Shown one piece after another: positions 48,066-61,958 of a stretch of 64,000 nt of DNA (its first letter is position 1; every line of letters starts with the position of its first letter). The DNA is taken from NCBI GenBank assembly GCA_028554795.2, contig CM068831.1:38623144-38687143 (forward strand), written 5' to 3'. The DNA is from Sinohyriopsis cumingii (lineage: Eukaryota; Mollusca; Bivalvia; Unionida; Unionidae). A model generated the notes under the pieces. It made no database searches. It was not told where the DNA came from and saw nothing but the letters and a program-made list of their open reading frames with translations. Position numbers and translations under genes: made by a program.

Positions 48066-48782
48066 ATCAAGGAGGGTGAGAACTGTAATCTTTCTGCTAT
48101 CCAAAGCAGAGAGAATGTCATTAACTACTTTTAGAAGAGTAGTTTCAGTACTGTGGCAAGGGAGATATGCAGATTGTACATTGCTAAGAAGACTATTTTG
48201 AAGTCAGATGAGAACCAAGCTGGGATAGAACAACCTTTTCTAAGATTTTTGATATGAATGGGAGATTAGAATCTGGGCGATAGTTCTTTAAATCGTTATG
48301 GTCTAGTGTTGGTTTCTTCAGCAGAGGCTTTACAATGGCAGTTTTGAAAAATGATGGGAATTCCCCTGATGTGAGAGAAGTATTAATAACATCAGTAACA
48401 TCTAAGCACTAAAGCCCCAGTGATGTTGGAATTGGATCAAGTTCACATGACTTAGGTGCACTCGTCATCAGGATTGTACGTACGAAATCCATAGAGACAG
48501 GTTCACATGCTGTTAATGGTTGCCGCTCAAATTCTGTATCGCAACTGTATGGTGACGACGAGTTAATTGAAATTGTGGTGTAAAGCTTATCTCTAATGGT
48601 TTGTACTTTGTCACGGAAGAAATTTGCAAAGAGAGAAGGTATTTGGAAGTGGTGTAGATTTGTTCCTCTGCCATTAGCTTCTTAGTAATCTCGATGAGCT
48701 CTTTGCAGTTGGAACTTTCCATGATCTTAGTAGTGTAGTGGGCTGATTTCGCTGCATGGACTATATTTGTGACATTCTTCTC

Positions 48783-48836
48783 TTTTAGCAGTGCGAAGCT
48801 GGTCCCCAACACTGCTATACCATGGAGAACACTTCT
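48783..48836 (-). repeat. Template arm of the 54 bp inverted repeat (unit 3)
   Basis: Native LINE linker sequence matching 48012-48065 in inverted orientation. Confidence 0.87.
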
Positions 48837-50200
48837 GAATTGATACTCTGCACTTGGTAGCTGGGGCATATTTGTCGAGCAATGAACGCAGACAGTTATC
48901 GAGTTGTTCTGCGGTAGGAGGTAAGCAAGTTGTGAGGTTAGCTTGGATGTCGTGCATTAGTTTGGTTCTATTTATCATACAGAGATTTCTCTTAGTAGCA
49001 GATAAAGGTGACTGATACGTCAAGATGGCATATAATGCAGAGGTGATGTGATGCAAAGTTCATAGGATACCAGGGAGGACCGTAGAATGTTATCATCAGG
49101 TCTATGAAGAATCCAGTCTAAAATGTGACCATGTTTATGGGTGGGTTGGTTAACTGACTGTTTGAGATTGAAGCCATTAATGGAATCTATGAGTTTTGAT
49201 GTGTTTGGATTCCCGGAAAAGTCAAAGTGAAAATTGAAATCTCCAAGAATAATCAGGTTGCCACCTATAGAATTTCCATACTCCAGAAGATTCGGAAACT
49301 GCTCCAAAAAGTGAGATTCAGTCATCTTGTTTTTTCTACTAGGAGGAGGGCAGTATAGGCAGAAAATATGGACTGACCTTTGCTCCAGTGTGAGTGTGGT
49401 TTGGACTAGTTCCAACAATGTGTGGTCGAAATTGAATGTTGTGGTGTGGTTAAGACGTTTGATCATGGAGTTCTTTGTGATGATAGCAATTCCACTTACG
49501 CATGAGTTACGTGGAAACGACTTGATGGAGTAACCAGTGGGTGTTAGATTTGCACACTTGGGCTCATTGCCTGATGTTTTTAGCCATGTTTCTGTCAGGA
49601 AAAAGACGTCAATATTCTGGTCGTTGATAAAATTAACTATTCTGTGCGCTTTTGCGGTGGTCCTACTGATTGGGCATTGAACAATGCAATTCGCAGAGGT
49701 ATCTCTCGGATAGTTGACACGAAGGTTGATTTTAATTAGGTTATCTAAATTAACAGTCGAATTTTTAAATTGTCGAGCCGAAAAGGGCATAAGGGAGATA
49801 ACTGGAATACTTCTTCCTGTTCTACGCCGGCCAACTTTGAAACAACTTTTCTCTTTTCGCTTCTTTTTACATTTAGGTAATGATGGATGCAGTCCCAGTT
49901 CGTTTAGTCTAGAGCACAATGTAGTGTGGAGAGCCAAGGAGTGGTCATTTAAAGCAATTAATGAGGGTCCATCAAAGCATAAACGGGTTGACTGGTGAGT
50001 ATCACGTGATGGCGGTTTGTTCAAATGGAAGTTGTAGTAGTGGAGCAAGACAGCTGAGAAAAAGTCTAATTGTTCTCGTTTCCAAAACAAGGAGATGAAG
50101 AAACACATACGAACTGAACAGCCAATACATAATGAACACAGAAACGCAGACGAAGACAGCCACCGAGCACAAATATCATGAAAACGGCACAAAAACGGAA

Positions 50201-50522
50201 CAGCTGCATCAAGCCGGTTAAGCAATAGCGGCCATCTTTGTGATATCACTAATATGTATACAGCATGACAGTTTATCGTGTTATCTAGCATTGGGGCATC
50301 ATGCCACAGACATGTATTATGTCCCACCCAGTCACATTATCCTGACACCAGACCAACCAGTCCTAACACTAACTTCTTAACGCTGAGCATCTTGCAGGGC
50401 AGATGCTAGTACCGTCTCTGCTAGTACCGTATCTGGTATGACTCGGCCGCAATTCCAACTCACGACCTCCGGCGCCGAGGAGGACGCTCTAACCACAATG
50501 CCACCGGAGAGGTCCCCGAGAG
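50201..50522 (-). mobile_element. tRNA-derived SINE (unit 3)
   Basis: Box A-like at 50485-50495 and box B-like at 50449-50461 (minus-strand sense). I see no difference from unit 2. Confidence 0.8.
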
Positions 50523-50593
50523 TAAATAAGTCACTATATATAATGGGCAGTTCTATAGATCTATGGTTAAAATAATGCAATGATAGCACGTCA

Positions 50594-52833
50594 TCACTGG
50601 GTGGATGTCTTTATCGATGAATTCGACAGCCAGGGTGGAAGGCCTCCAAAATGAGCTTCATGACCAGGGCGTCGCAAATAATATCGGTGGACTTCGGCTG
50701 TGATCATCCAGTCAGGAGTGGAATGAACTCCTCCAGGCTGTATCTTGCCCTTAACACACCACGTGAAGACATCTAGCATATCGGATCGGTCACAACCCGG
50801 GTCAGCAGTGACCTCACCTGCCGCTGCACACCAGGACGAAAGTGACAAGCATGGTGCACCCACTGTCAAATTCAATGGAGACACAACATCATTATCGGTA
50901 CATGGAACGTTTGAACAGTGAGAGATATGGAAAATTAGAAAAGACTTAGACATGAGTTAGAAAAGGCACTACTGTATCATTATTGGTCTCTGCTACGTGG
51001 CTAGATTAAAACTTTGGCGAAATAAGAACAGAAGAAGGACATAAGCTTCGCTTCAGCCGATGAGGGACAAACACAATCATGGCGTTGTATTTCTTGTGAA
51101 CAGCATAATGTGTTGCTGCCCAGTCTCAAACAGACTTATTACCATCCGTCCGAGGGCGGCTCCCTTTTAATATCACAATTATATTGTGTACCGACGCCTA
51201 ACTATGATGAAAGCGAACTGTAGAATGTTATAATCAACTGCAAGATGTCATTGACAAATCGTCCCCCAAAAAAAGATTCGTTTTGTACAAGGAGACTGGA
51301 ATGCAAAGGTAGGAGTTGATTCACAGACAAACTGGCAAAGGATTTGTGGACCCTTCTGCAATGTAGAGACAAATGAAAGTGGACTCAGGCTTTTGGACAT
51401 TGCCGCCTACAACAATCTTGTGCTAACCATCACGTTCGGCCCTCACAAAGGATATTGAAGATGGGCCTGGCACGGTCCAAACGGACAATATCACAACCAG
51501 ACCGACTCCATCTTGGTGACAAGACGATTCAGCACGGGACTCAATATCGCAATAACGCAACGTTTCCCATGAGCAGATATTGGAATTGATCATGATATAT
51601 TAAAAGTGATCAAAACGCAGTACCAACCAAGAATAACCAATAAGTACGAGAAAAGCACAGGAGTCTAGATAGAAAGACAATGCTTTGAAATCCAAGACAG
51701 TCAAAGCAGAAACGTTAGCACGATGGATACCAGCTGGTGAAAGATCTCACATATCTTAAACAAGTACCACCATCCAAGACAAGTCAGGAAAATGGCCCAC
51801 AGAAGATCAAGAGATCCTCAAACAATTGGCAGAATACTGCTCACAATTTTACAATTATAAAACCCAAGGAGACCCAACAGTATTAAAGCACCTTCCAGCA
51901 AAATAAATTGATGACAACACCATTCTTCGTGAGCAAGGAGAAACTGCAGTTAGGTCAGTAAAGACAGAAAATTCAGCTGGCGTTGACAACATGCCAGCAG
52001 AACTCATTCAAATAGGAAGAGAAAAGATAGTCACTGTCCTAAAAACAATCTGCAACAAGTTATTGCAGACAGTAGAATGACCCAAAACATGTACTCAACC
52101 TTTGGTCATCGTGCTCCCCAAGAAAGGAAACCTGCAGTTATTTCAAAACCACAACACCGTCAGTCTGATCAGCCGCCCAAGCGAAGTCATGCTGAAGACG
52201 AAAGACTCAAGCAGAGACTTTTTTGCTGAAGAGCAAGCAGGTTTTCGAGAAATAAGGAGCATAAAGAAACAAATATTCAATATCAGACTCCTTTGAGAGA
52301 AACACTTTTAGCATCAGCAAAATCTGTACCATGCCATCAAAGCTTTCAAGAAGGTCGAACAACAGTTGGAAGTCAAACAGGGTTGCATACTGCCACATAC
52401 ACTCCTCAGCAATGTTTTGGAAAGGATCGGAGGAAGAACAACCACCAAACTTCGCTTTATAGATGATAGTGATGGATTAACAGGAGATAAAAAAGAAGTA
52501 CTTTCTGACTTGGGTGACAAACAACACCAATGGTACCAGTGCAGAAATAAAAGTACTTAGACAGAAGCTGGAAACAGTCACAAGTTTCAGGTACTTGTGA
52601 GCTGTTATGAAAGATGAGGACTCAAAACTAGAATTACTTAGCAGGATTGCCCGGACAACAGCAGCAATAACAAGCTTGAGGCCAATATGGAAGGATACAA
52701 ACATTGCTATTGCTTCCATTGACACTCACATCAGATCTACAGAACAGGATTCATTGAAATGAGATGCTTCCGCAAGATCTTCGGAATCGCATACATTGAC
52801 CATGTATCTAACGCTCAGATAGGCAGAAAATAA
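50594..52833 (+). mobile_element. RTE-like LINE, degenerate (unit 3)
   Basis: Matches unit 2, including RFIDDSDGL. The only difference I noticed is one substitution at 50882 (gagacacaac versus gagagacaac). Confidence 0.85.
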
Positions 52834-54129
52834 AAAAAATAAAAAATCTCGCGCCAAATTAGTAAGGTATCGATTTATATTGAACAAAATCACGGCCATT
52901 TTTACAAAGGCGTATATAAGGAAATGTTTGTTTGGCTGAATGACATAAGTGCATAATGTGGTGTATTGAATGCATAGTTTTGGCTATAAAATATAATTAA
53001 ATTTTGCTAGTACACTTTGGAGTGCGATAATCACTAGTATTAAGCAGAAGTGAATGCCTCAGGACTACCTTCTTTCTTACAATTTACTACTGTTTGCATA
53101 ATATTCAGGAATACAATATTCCTTAAGAAAATTATATTAGATATATATACCGGAAATGTTGTTATCCACGTTTTCTAACATGAGACATTACAGAAAATTC
53201 TCAGATAGTATTGACAGATTGTGTTATGTAAGAGCTATATTCAATTCATGTAGGATGAATCTCTCAATAATAATATTTGGCGAATTCAACCGCATTTTCT
53301 AAAGAAAATGCTAGGCACCACAAACTGCACGTTCCTTGGTGAATACATAATGATACACATTTCCTGAAACAACGTAGATGTTACGTATTTTATACTACGG
53401 GATTAGTTAGATCTAGACTGGGGATAAACTATAGTTTTCTTAATACATAATATTTCCTTAGGTGCGATCACTTCTAAATATTATGCGAATTTGTTTCAAT
53501 AAAAAAAACGAAATTCGAAATTGCTTTGTCTATTTGTCTTAACCAAAACATCAGGAAATAGTACTACTATGGCTACTGATACAACTGCTACGACAACTAC
53601 CACTATTATAACTCAAAGTGCATTAGAAAATGCTACTTCTACTACAGTTGCTAAATTCCTAAATCATGCACTCATGCTACCATTACTGCAGCGACTACTA
53701 CTGCTGCAACAATCAATATTAATAATACTAATATTACTATAAGCAAACACATAAAATATTGCACGTTATATTTATTCATGTGTTCAGAAATATATTCCAG
53801 GTTTTCTCTTTGGAATATTCATATCTTGTTTACACTGTGTTAGGAGATTAGATCATGTTCAATATAGTGGCATTTTGCAACACCAGATTAAATAATAAGT
53901 TCAAAATATATATATACACAATATTAAATTTTATAATTGTCTTTACTTTATATAATTTATGTTTGATTTTTTTCAGACGTAATGTCTTTATTATCAGAAT
54001 ATAATGGTAAAATACGACATTTTACGTTTTCTTTGTTTATTGTATCACCCAATGAGTACTGATTTTTATTTTCAAATACACGAAATATTGCATTAAATTC
54101 AGTCCAATTCATTTGTAATTAGTAGCACT

Positions 54130-54238
54130 TGAATAATAATAATAATAATAATAATGATACTAACAAAAATAATAATAATAATAAAACAGCATTAAAAGTA
54201 CTACTACTACTATTGGTACTACTGCTACTACTGTTACT
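54130..54238. repeat. Compound (AAT)n / (ACT)n microsatellite (unit 3)
   Basis: Same tract lengths as in unit 2. That is notable for a microsatellite and supports very recent common origin of these two segments. Confidence 0.9.
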
Positions 54239-56376
54239 AATAATAATATTATCTAAGAAGATAGTTAATAGTCTTGCAGTGGAACCACTATATATGTGAT
54301 CAGCAAAATCTCCAGGATTAGTGAATACATAAAACAGACGTACACTGCACCAAAAATGTGCACCAAATACACAGCTCATTAAAATATTTGTAGAGTTATA
54401 ATTTTGCAGAAGACTAAATATTAAGTGCTGGCTTATAATCGTTTCCATTTAACTGTACTAGTTCAAGCCAACTATTTTCATAGTACTGTAGCGTCATATG
54501 CGGTAGTTAGTTTTATACTCAATATTTATAACATCATATGCCGTATTTCCACTATGATGCTGATAAAAGTAATTGATATATTTCCCGTAATCCTTGATCC
54601 CAAATCAGATTAAGATACAAAAAATGAATAGGTTTCCCGAAATCTTTGATTCCCAAACATGTATGTATATTTCAATTTTTTTTAATAAAAAAATCCAATG
54701 CAAACAAATGCCGATAATTCAGCGCAACTAGTTTCGCATTTTATGTATGTATCTTCAGGCACAACATCTTTTAAAATAAATAGATGACGTCTTTATATTT
54801 TAAAATAACAATCCATGGTCACATTCTATCAAAATAACAGTAGTAACGGGAGAGTTATTATCACTTCCAAACGAGCAATAGAAACAACAGAAGTCGGACT
54901 TAGGCGCACATATAAATTTAGCCAGTTAAAGCTGATGTTGTAAAGTCTATAAGTGTGTCAAAACAAACACCTTCACGTCCTTTTCTGGGTCTTTAGTATC
55001 TGTTAGAAAAGAAACACTACTCAGTGATTGCCAAATTATGTTAAACCATACATTCATTTCCCCAACGGTCGATGGTTTGTGTGTTTGAGTGTGTTTAAGT
55101 AACGTATCCATAATATGAGAAAATAAGACAGATGGACACATAAGTTTCCTTGGAATAGTCTCCTTTGAATCACAATGCAAATGTCATAACACATCACCAA
55201 ATTCCATTTTGTCTTTCTTATAATGTCTGTCTCTACCTTTCATTCTCTTCGCATGCATTTTATTCCCTCTTCATTCTCTTTCTGTTACCTTAACGTCTTG
55301 TGTCTAAGACGGGTTTGTATCTTTCTGTTTCTAATTTTGAAGAGTTCTCAACTTCTCGCTTCTTGTGCTTCTTTTTAATAAGCCTTTCAGAAGACCAGTG
55401 TCCTGTAACCTGACAATGATAATACATATTTCTACCTTTGTTCAATTTTCTCTTGTTCTTTCTTTTCATTCAGATGTCGCATCTATTGTGACATTTGCTT
55501 CCAGAGCCCGATGTCAGATCTCGCATCATCGTGACTTTTATTTCCAGACGAATTGTCCGTATTCTTATTTTAAGTATTCTTCGAATAACTATCTGTAAAT
55601 CTCTAACCAGAGGGTCGACTTAATTTCACTCTTCCATATTTTCCTTCTTCACAGTCGGAACGCAGATTTAATGTATCTGAGGCAACAGAAAGAGAATTTC
55701 ACCAGCCAAAATTCCTAAAACTTGTATTAATCTATCCACACTCACGGTAGTCAGTTGTCAGCAGTATCAAACAGCAATGACTACCAAAGCAACATCAACC
55801 GGTAATGAAATTGGACTTAGCTTGAGACATTTATAGCTAATAATACCAAGTCAATAAGTATATAAAGTGTGTTTTTCATGCATAGAAGATGTGAGTGCGT
55901 GCGTATAAATTAGTCAAATATAATGTTGTAATCAAATTAAAATGATCTCCATAGTCCAGCGAGATCGTGGACGTAGATGCCAAGTGGTGACATAGACGAC
56001 GACTTTCCTTGTTTTTGTCCCACGTGCTAACTAAATGTTTAACGCAAGAACATGCCAGCGATGTCGACGATGTGGTGCGTGAAATGAATCAACGTACACT
56101 ACCTCCTCGGCCACAAGACAAAGAGAATCCTGATCCAGCAAAGATAAAGTCGCTCAGAAACTCCAGAAAATTATTATCATATTTGATAGAGATGCAAAAC
56201 CTGACCTGACCTGCAGCTAAATTTGACCTGCATCAAATGTGCACCAATGCTTACACCTACAAGATGAAATTTGCAAGAGGTCTTATTCATGTCTGAAGTG
56301 CCACCCTAGAAAACAGCAGATTTAATTACAGACTTGTGTGAATCCATCTTAGTTACAACAAAATTGCAGTGCCAAG

Positions 56377-56476
56377 CTAAAGAGGCCAACCCGGGTTTTT
56401 CCTCCACCATTAATACTGGCCGCTATGTGTGCTAAAATATGGCGTTAAACCCTACAACAACAACTAAAGAGGCCAA
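56377..56476 (+). mobile_element. 5'-truncated SINE with 13 bp target-site duplication (unit 3)
   Basis: Same insert, AAC tail and flanking ctaaagaggccaa repeats as in units 1 and 2. Confidence 0.75.
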
Positions 56477-56830
56477 TTGTTTGAGAATCTCCATCCAGTT
56501 TAAAGTCTCCAATTTAGTAGACATGCATAAATCACACGGTTCAAAATAATTACATACTTCAACACATTCAACAAACCAGTGACAAGTTTAACATGACCGA
56601 CGGAACCATTACGCTTTGCATGACCCACGCTTCACCTCCTAGAGAGACTGGGGCACCTCGCAAGACGAGAACTATACCGCATAATAGAAAACATCATTCA
56701 CGTTTTCAATTTCTCCGTTGATCATGGGGCTTGTGAAACTTTAATACTGGAAGCAATTTTTTCCACTGTCTCTTTCCGATTTTAGACTCCACCGACGATA
56801 TTGGCGCGAAGAGGAAGGATATGTAGCCTT

Positions 56831-57081
56831 ACAAAGACAGCTACAAGGATGCTACAATCATTGCTCACAATTTCTCTTGATACGACGGAATGTTTCCTTC
56901 TGAATCTATTCAAACGATCGCACCGATTATGGTTGGAGCCAGTCTAGTCGAAGTGAAATCGCGACAAATGCATTTTAAAGATTTCATGAATTATTTGGCC
57001 ATGTGTTTGAAAAAAATGACTAAAATATTTGGAATGACACATGGACAGAAGTTTCTTTCTTTTCTTTTCTTTTTCTATACC
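56831..57081 (+). pseudogene. Maverick/Polinton-like polymerase B exonuclease fragment (unit 3)
   Basis: Same block and same TGA (56878-56880) as in the other units. Confidence 0.5.
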
Positions 57082-58864
57082 TACTTGGTTCCCTCAATCA
57101 CAATCTGAAATGTTCTTTTTTAGATTTTACCATGGAGGAGTTGTACGAGCAAACATACAGACGACGCCCGAGGTTAGACAGACACAAATACTTCTGAATC
57201 CACTAGACAATTTCTTTGTATAAAGAACCAATGCAACGCGCTTGCCATGCGATGAGGACGAATTTCGAAGAAAAGAAATCAAATACATCCATGTTTGTTC
57301 TTTGCATCTTTGAATACTTGGATAGTAAAATACAACGTGACCGTCTAGTTTGTAAAGCTTCAGATTAACGCAAATAATAATAATTGCGTCCAAACGAACA
57401 TATCGCACCAGAGGTCTCAAAGTGGTCGATTTTATCAATCGTCATTTTTCAATAAACCATCTCACAGGGTCTTTGACTGTATGATTCATAGCTACATTGT
57501 TTGCATGCTTTGTAGCACTCTTGAAAGTGAAGACTTATACCAGATTGAATCAATACGTTTAAACACAACCTGGTTTGACACCTACGACAACACCCCTTAA
57601 CGATGGGTGTAACATCAGTTAAAGAAATTAATATTTCCTTCAGATTTCTCTGTCGGATATCGTTTGTCTGTCGATTTCACTATTCGCTCAAAGAACAAAG
57701 AAAACAAAGGTATTTCTATGAATGACTAGTTTAGAATTCGGATTTTACCAATTCTGCTAACTGCACGCATTTGCAGAGAGTTTGTCAAGATACAAGTGAA
57801 ACATCATTTGAGGAATTTTTCTATAATTGCTATTTCCACAGTAGATGAAAAGTTATTCTTGGCAAATACTATCACAGACAGAAAACAACAACGTGAATAT
57901 GAAGTTTACCACGCTACGGCTTTTGTCCTCACTGTTGCAATAAATTCAGTGGAAGGAAGTCAATGACAGTGTTGAGTTATTAGAGTATCAAGAACCGTTA
58001 ACAGAACTGATTCCATCCACGTCTATTCCATTATAGTTTGGACGACGGGTAATTTGCGTTTTAATGACGGCATTTTCGTCGGATTTCGGTTATCGAAGCG
58101 TAATAATTCCAAATTTATTTTCGTAAGTAAGATACGTTGTGTTAAAATAGCGATGAGCAAACGTTTTCATGCCCATGTTAAGAATACATTCGTCGATCAT
58201 TAGTTCCGCTTTATACTTATCAAGATGCGTGTATATGCAGTTGTTTATACCAGCAACTTTTCCATTGGGAAGATGTACATGACAGGAAATTTTCTGGTGT
58301 CGATGCATGGAAGCAAGAAGGAGTTAACTTACAAACACTGAGAGGTGAACATGAGATAATGATAAAAGCCGTAGTAGAAAACCCGAAACAGGATCTATTA
58401 CAAATCCACGAAAGTAATTTCGTACAAATATAAAGGAAATGAGAAGAAAGACAATACCGGAGAAATTAGAGACACTAAATTTGTATAAATATAAGAAGAC
58501 GACCATAGCTTGCACATACATTTAATGGGACAGACATTAAATCACGAACGGAATAATATATGCCGTATGTGTTTTAAATCTTCGAAAGAAAAATGTTTTC
58601 TTGTGTTTTGACACCAATATTAGAAATGTTAGTCTAGCTTCAGATGTATTAAATGTATTTTGCATTTGATAATCTTTTCAGCATTCTCAACGTGTTACTA
58701 TCGCTGCCTCGTCCTTCAATTCCTCTAGTATCAAACGATAGACAAACATTTAGAAAACGTTGGGAGTCCTTGCATATTCGCAATTTCTTTAAAATGTTGA
58801 TTTATATATCGAGTGGTTCAAACAAACTAGAGCGTTTCATCGAATACAAATCGCATTTGTCTGA

Positions 58865-59314
58865 TTGTCAAGCGTAAAATACCATGCGTTGTTACAAGGT
58901 GAGGTTTGCACTTTCTTTAAATTTCTTTCAATTAAATCGATTTTGTTTACAGAAGTCATTTTTCGTGAAGATTTTGGAATCGTGTTTGACTTCAGTCAAA
59001 CCACATCGTGTCATCTTCGAGGAGATGTTAGAATAAGACGTAGAAGAATAAACCTTGGTTTAAACGCCACGGACACCATTGTAATGCCAGCACAACAGTT
59101 ATTTCAAGCACATCCCAAAATCAGTCCCAATGCTCATTATGTGCTATTGTTCAAATATGGAAGAAACAGATCACAGGTACATATGTTAGCCAAACAATTG
59201 AACCCTATGACTGATCTATGACATTGCAACACCAATGCTTATTTACGCATCGATTTAGAACCAACAAATTCGCTATTATTTGAGATTACTTTGTACCAAT
59301 TAGTTACACGTTAA
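58865..59314 (+). pseudogene. Maverick/Polinton-like packaging ATPase fragment (unit 3)
   Basis: Same open frame, stop and post-stop similarity as in units 1 and 2. Confidence 0.5.
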
Positions 59315-61958
59315 GTGTTAATAATGATGTCCTGTTATTTACATTTCTCCTTTCGCATCATTCGGAAGAAAGGAAGAAAATTTAAAATCATCCTACACTT
59401 CTTTTTTTTTTTTTCTTCTTCAAATGGTAGCCCACACGACCTCCTTTCAATCACATTCTCCTGCCAAATTGTGTCGTAGTCCGTATGCCATCCGTTGCAT
59501 TGAATGTTCTTGCGCATTTATTATAAGCTGGTTTCAAGTGTTACGACTGTTTACTTTGAGATCACGTCAATTACTTTAAAACATAATCAACATACCCAAA
59601 CTAACAAACCCATTTTGAAGAAAAAACAAAACAAAAAAAAAACAATATGCAAACCAAAAATCAATTCATTTTTAACTGATGGATGTAATTGTTTATGAGG
59701 TGTCATTATTTTGTCCCCTTATATATAGAATCTTAAAAGAAAAAGCTAAATGAAGAAAAATATGAAAGGTCGCCAAAAAAGGCAACATCCCCACAAACAA
59801 AAGAATTGCCGCAGAAAGAAGAAAAGCTCCACGAAGAAAAGGGATAAAACAAATATCTTGACATAAAAGAGACGTGATGTTGCTACGTCGTGAAAGCACT
59901 ATAAAACAAACGACGGCATTGACTGATTGTGTCTCCTCCTGCAAGATGTATTTCATCTTCTCCGTTCATGATCATGCCTGCCAAATCTAATCTAATATCA
60001 TTGTCCATTGGATGGGAAAATAAAAATTCATTTCTAAATGAACTATTTCTACGGCAGCGACGACGTCTACTACTGTTCTAGCGGCTGCAAAGGTGGCCTT
60101 CTCTAAGACAAACGAAGATAAAGGGCAAGTGCACTACAATGTTTTACAAGAAATGTCACTCCTTTTCTCAACACGAGTTTGTAACAATGATTTGCTACAC
60201 TTAAAAAATTTGTCAAAAGCAAAATGTTTACTATCAATATAAGCTATGTGAAGTGAATTTTCAAACTTACCCACTTATCAACTTTATGTTTTATGTTATA
60301 CGAGATGTTTGCCGTTTATCACACACATATACCTACAACTTTACCAGAAACCATAACTATATACAATCCCCCATTTTAAATAGCTTGAAAAAATGGTCAC
60401 AGAATCTAGCAACCCTTCCTTGCATAACTACCTCGGTGTGTGTATGCAAAAATGAGTAAGTGACAAACATTGTCGGTTTGGAAACGCAAACCATCAATGT
60501 TACAATGCACGATTTCATAACATGATTGTAAATTCACTATAGTATGTTCTGTAATTGTTGAAAATCAGATCATATGCATTAGGTTTCCACACTGCCTGTC
60601 GACAATCAAGAAGGAAACAAACATTTACGTTACTCGTTTTGAGTGATTTCATTGCTTTACATGCTATTTACACAGTGAGAGAGTTAGAGGAGGTTTTCTT
60701 TTCCAGGTCCTTATTCGTTTGAAAAAGGAAAACAACGTCCAACCAAAGTTGTTTTCGATGCAAACTGTGTCAGTAATATGTTAAAATACGTAACGGAATG
60801 TTTGGATAGCTTTGGTTAGAACTTACGTACTGTTTTCACAATCCATCGTGGACCTTTCTAGGAGCAGACAAGCACGTGATCTTCTGTTTAGGTCACTGGT
60901 CATGGAGTCACGTGCCTCGTCAGTATACATTGTCCCCGATGTTGCCCCCAACACGTGCGATTGTGACTTTGAGGTGTTTTTAAAAGCCAATTTCATGGCT
61001 GTTGACGTACTCTTTTTACAGCCACTTAACGTCGGAGGTACCAACCTGATTGTTTTAGACTACCTCCCGATCCGCCTTTGTTTTATAATGAATATTGTCC
61101 TCGCTAACCACAAGCAGTGCCGCGTCTTTCTGAGAGTATCTACTGGCATAATAGATATGGCCACGGCAAGATAGTTTCTAAACTAAGCGGCAACTCACAG
61201 ATATGTCACTTCAAGCAGTGTGCCGGGCGTCGGGCCTACAGCACTTCTATGGACCAGTAAGTGAAATAAATGACGGTCAGCTGCTGGCCCAGCAGATGAA
61301 ATCAATGAGTACTGATATATGAGTTGGACAAAAGTAGATGGTTTAGTATTGTCCGGAACCAGGTAATCAGTCTTATGAAAGCGGCGCTTAAAGAAACGCA
61401 TATTCTTTACATGTTTATAATGTCTTCTGTGGCCTTAAAACTCTGCACCGATAGCCATTACGTGGTTGTTGAGAAGGTTCAGTTATGTGAATGATCGGCA
61501 ATAGATGTACAGACTCGATTTCCGCTTGGTACTGCCATATAGCAACCGTGAAACATCTCTGATCCATGTGTGGTGTTGATTGTCATCGTAAACAAAGTAT
61601 CCGCAGTTTGATGGTTTTAGCCTGACTTGTATCGGAGATGCACACAGGGTAGAGAGCATGAATTCAAGTCATTCATGTTCACCGCGATGGTATGGTTGAG
61701 GTCATCACTTTTGTCAGAGATCCTCATTGGAAACTTCAGTTTGTCAAAGAGAAAGGAATGTCTCATTCAAAATATCCGATGTCGAGTTCATAAGAACGGA
61801 TCTGTTGGAAATCAACTAAATTTGGTGGTGTTAAAGTCATTTGCCATGAAACGGCTTGTACAGCGAAATTATTTTGCTAGGCCGCTAGCCTAAGTATTTG
61901 TTTAAAACTTTTCTATTCGATCAACAATCTTAGCGATTGTCATGATCATGCTTCAGTA

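Larger units (their letters stand above)
46734..50199 (-). mobile_element. CR1/L2-like LINE, degenerate (unit 3)
   Basis: Same element. It has only one member of the 17 bp tandem repeat near 49148, and neither the 11 bp insertion nor the extra A of unit 2. As a result the endonuclease frame stays open past GDFNFHF into a terminal block LDWILHRPDD, and 50327-49020 is open for 435 codons. That frame begins inside the SINE, and the FNAQS motif near its endonuclease start is in a different frame, so it is not an intact protein. The catalytic RT block reads QMYADD instead of QLYADD. Confidence 0.88.
41333..61958. repeat. Tandem unit 3 (20626 bp)
   Basis: Third full copy. It has lost 19 bp after 43261 and one 17 bp member of a small tandem repeat near 49148. 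Its second part, from about 49.31 kb, matches unit 2 with a constant 20626 bp offset. Its first 2 kb match unit 4 with the same offset. Confidence 0.97.

Noticed and set aside
49020..50327. 435-codon frame as a real host gene
   Set aside because: It begins in a SINE and continues through LINE sequence, and the endonuclease start motif lies in another frame. It is a chance chimera, reported as such.
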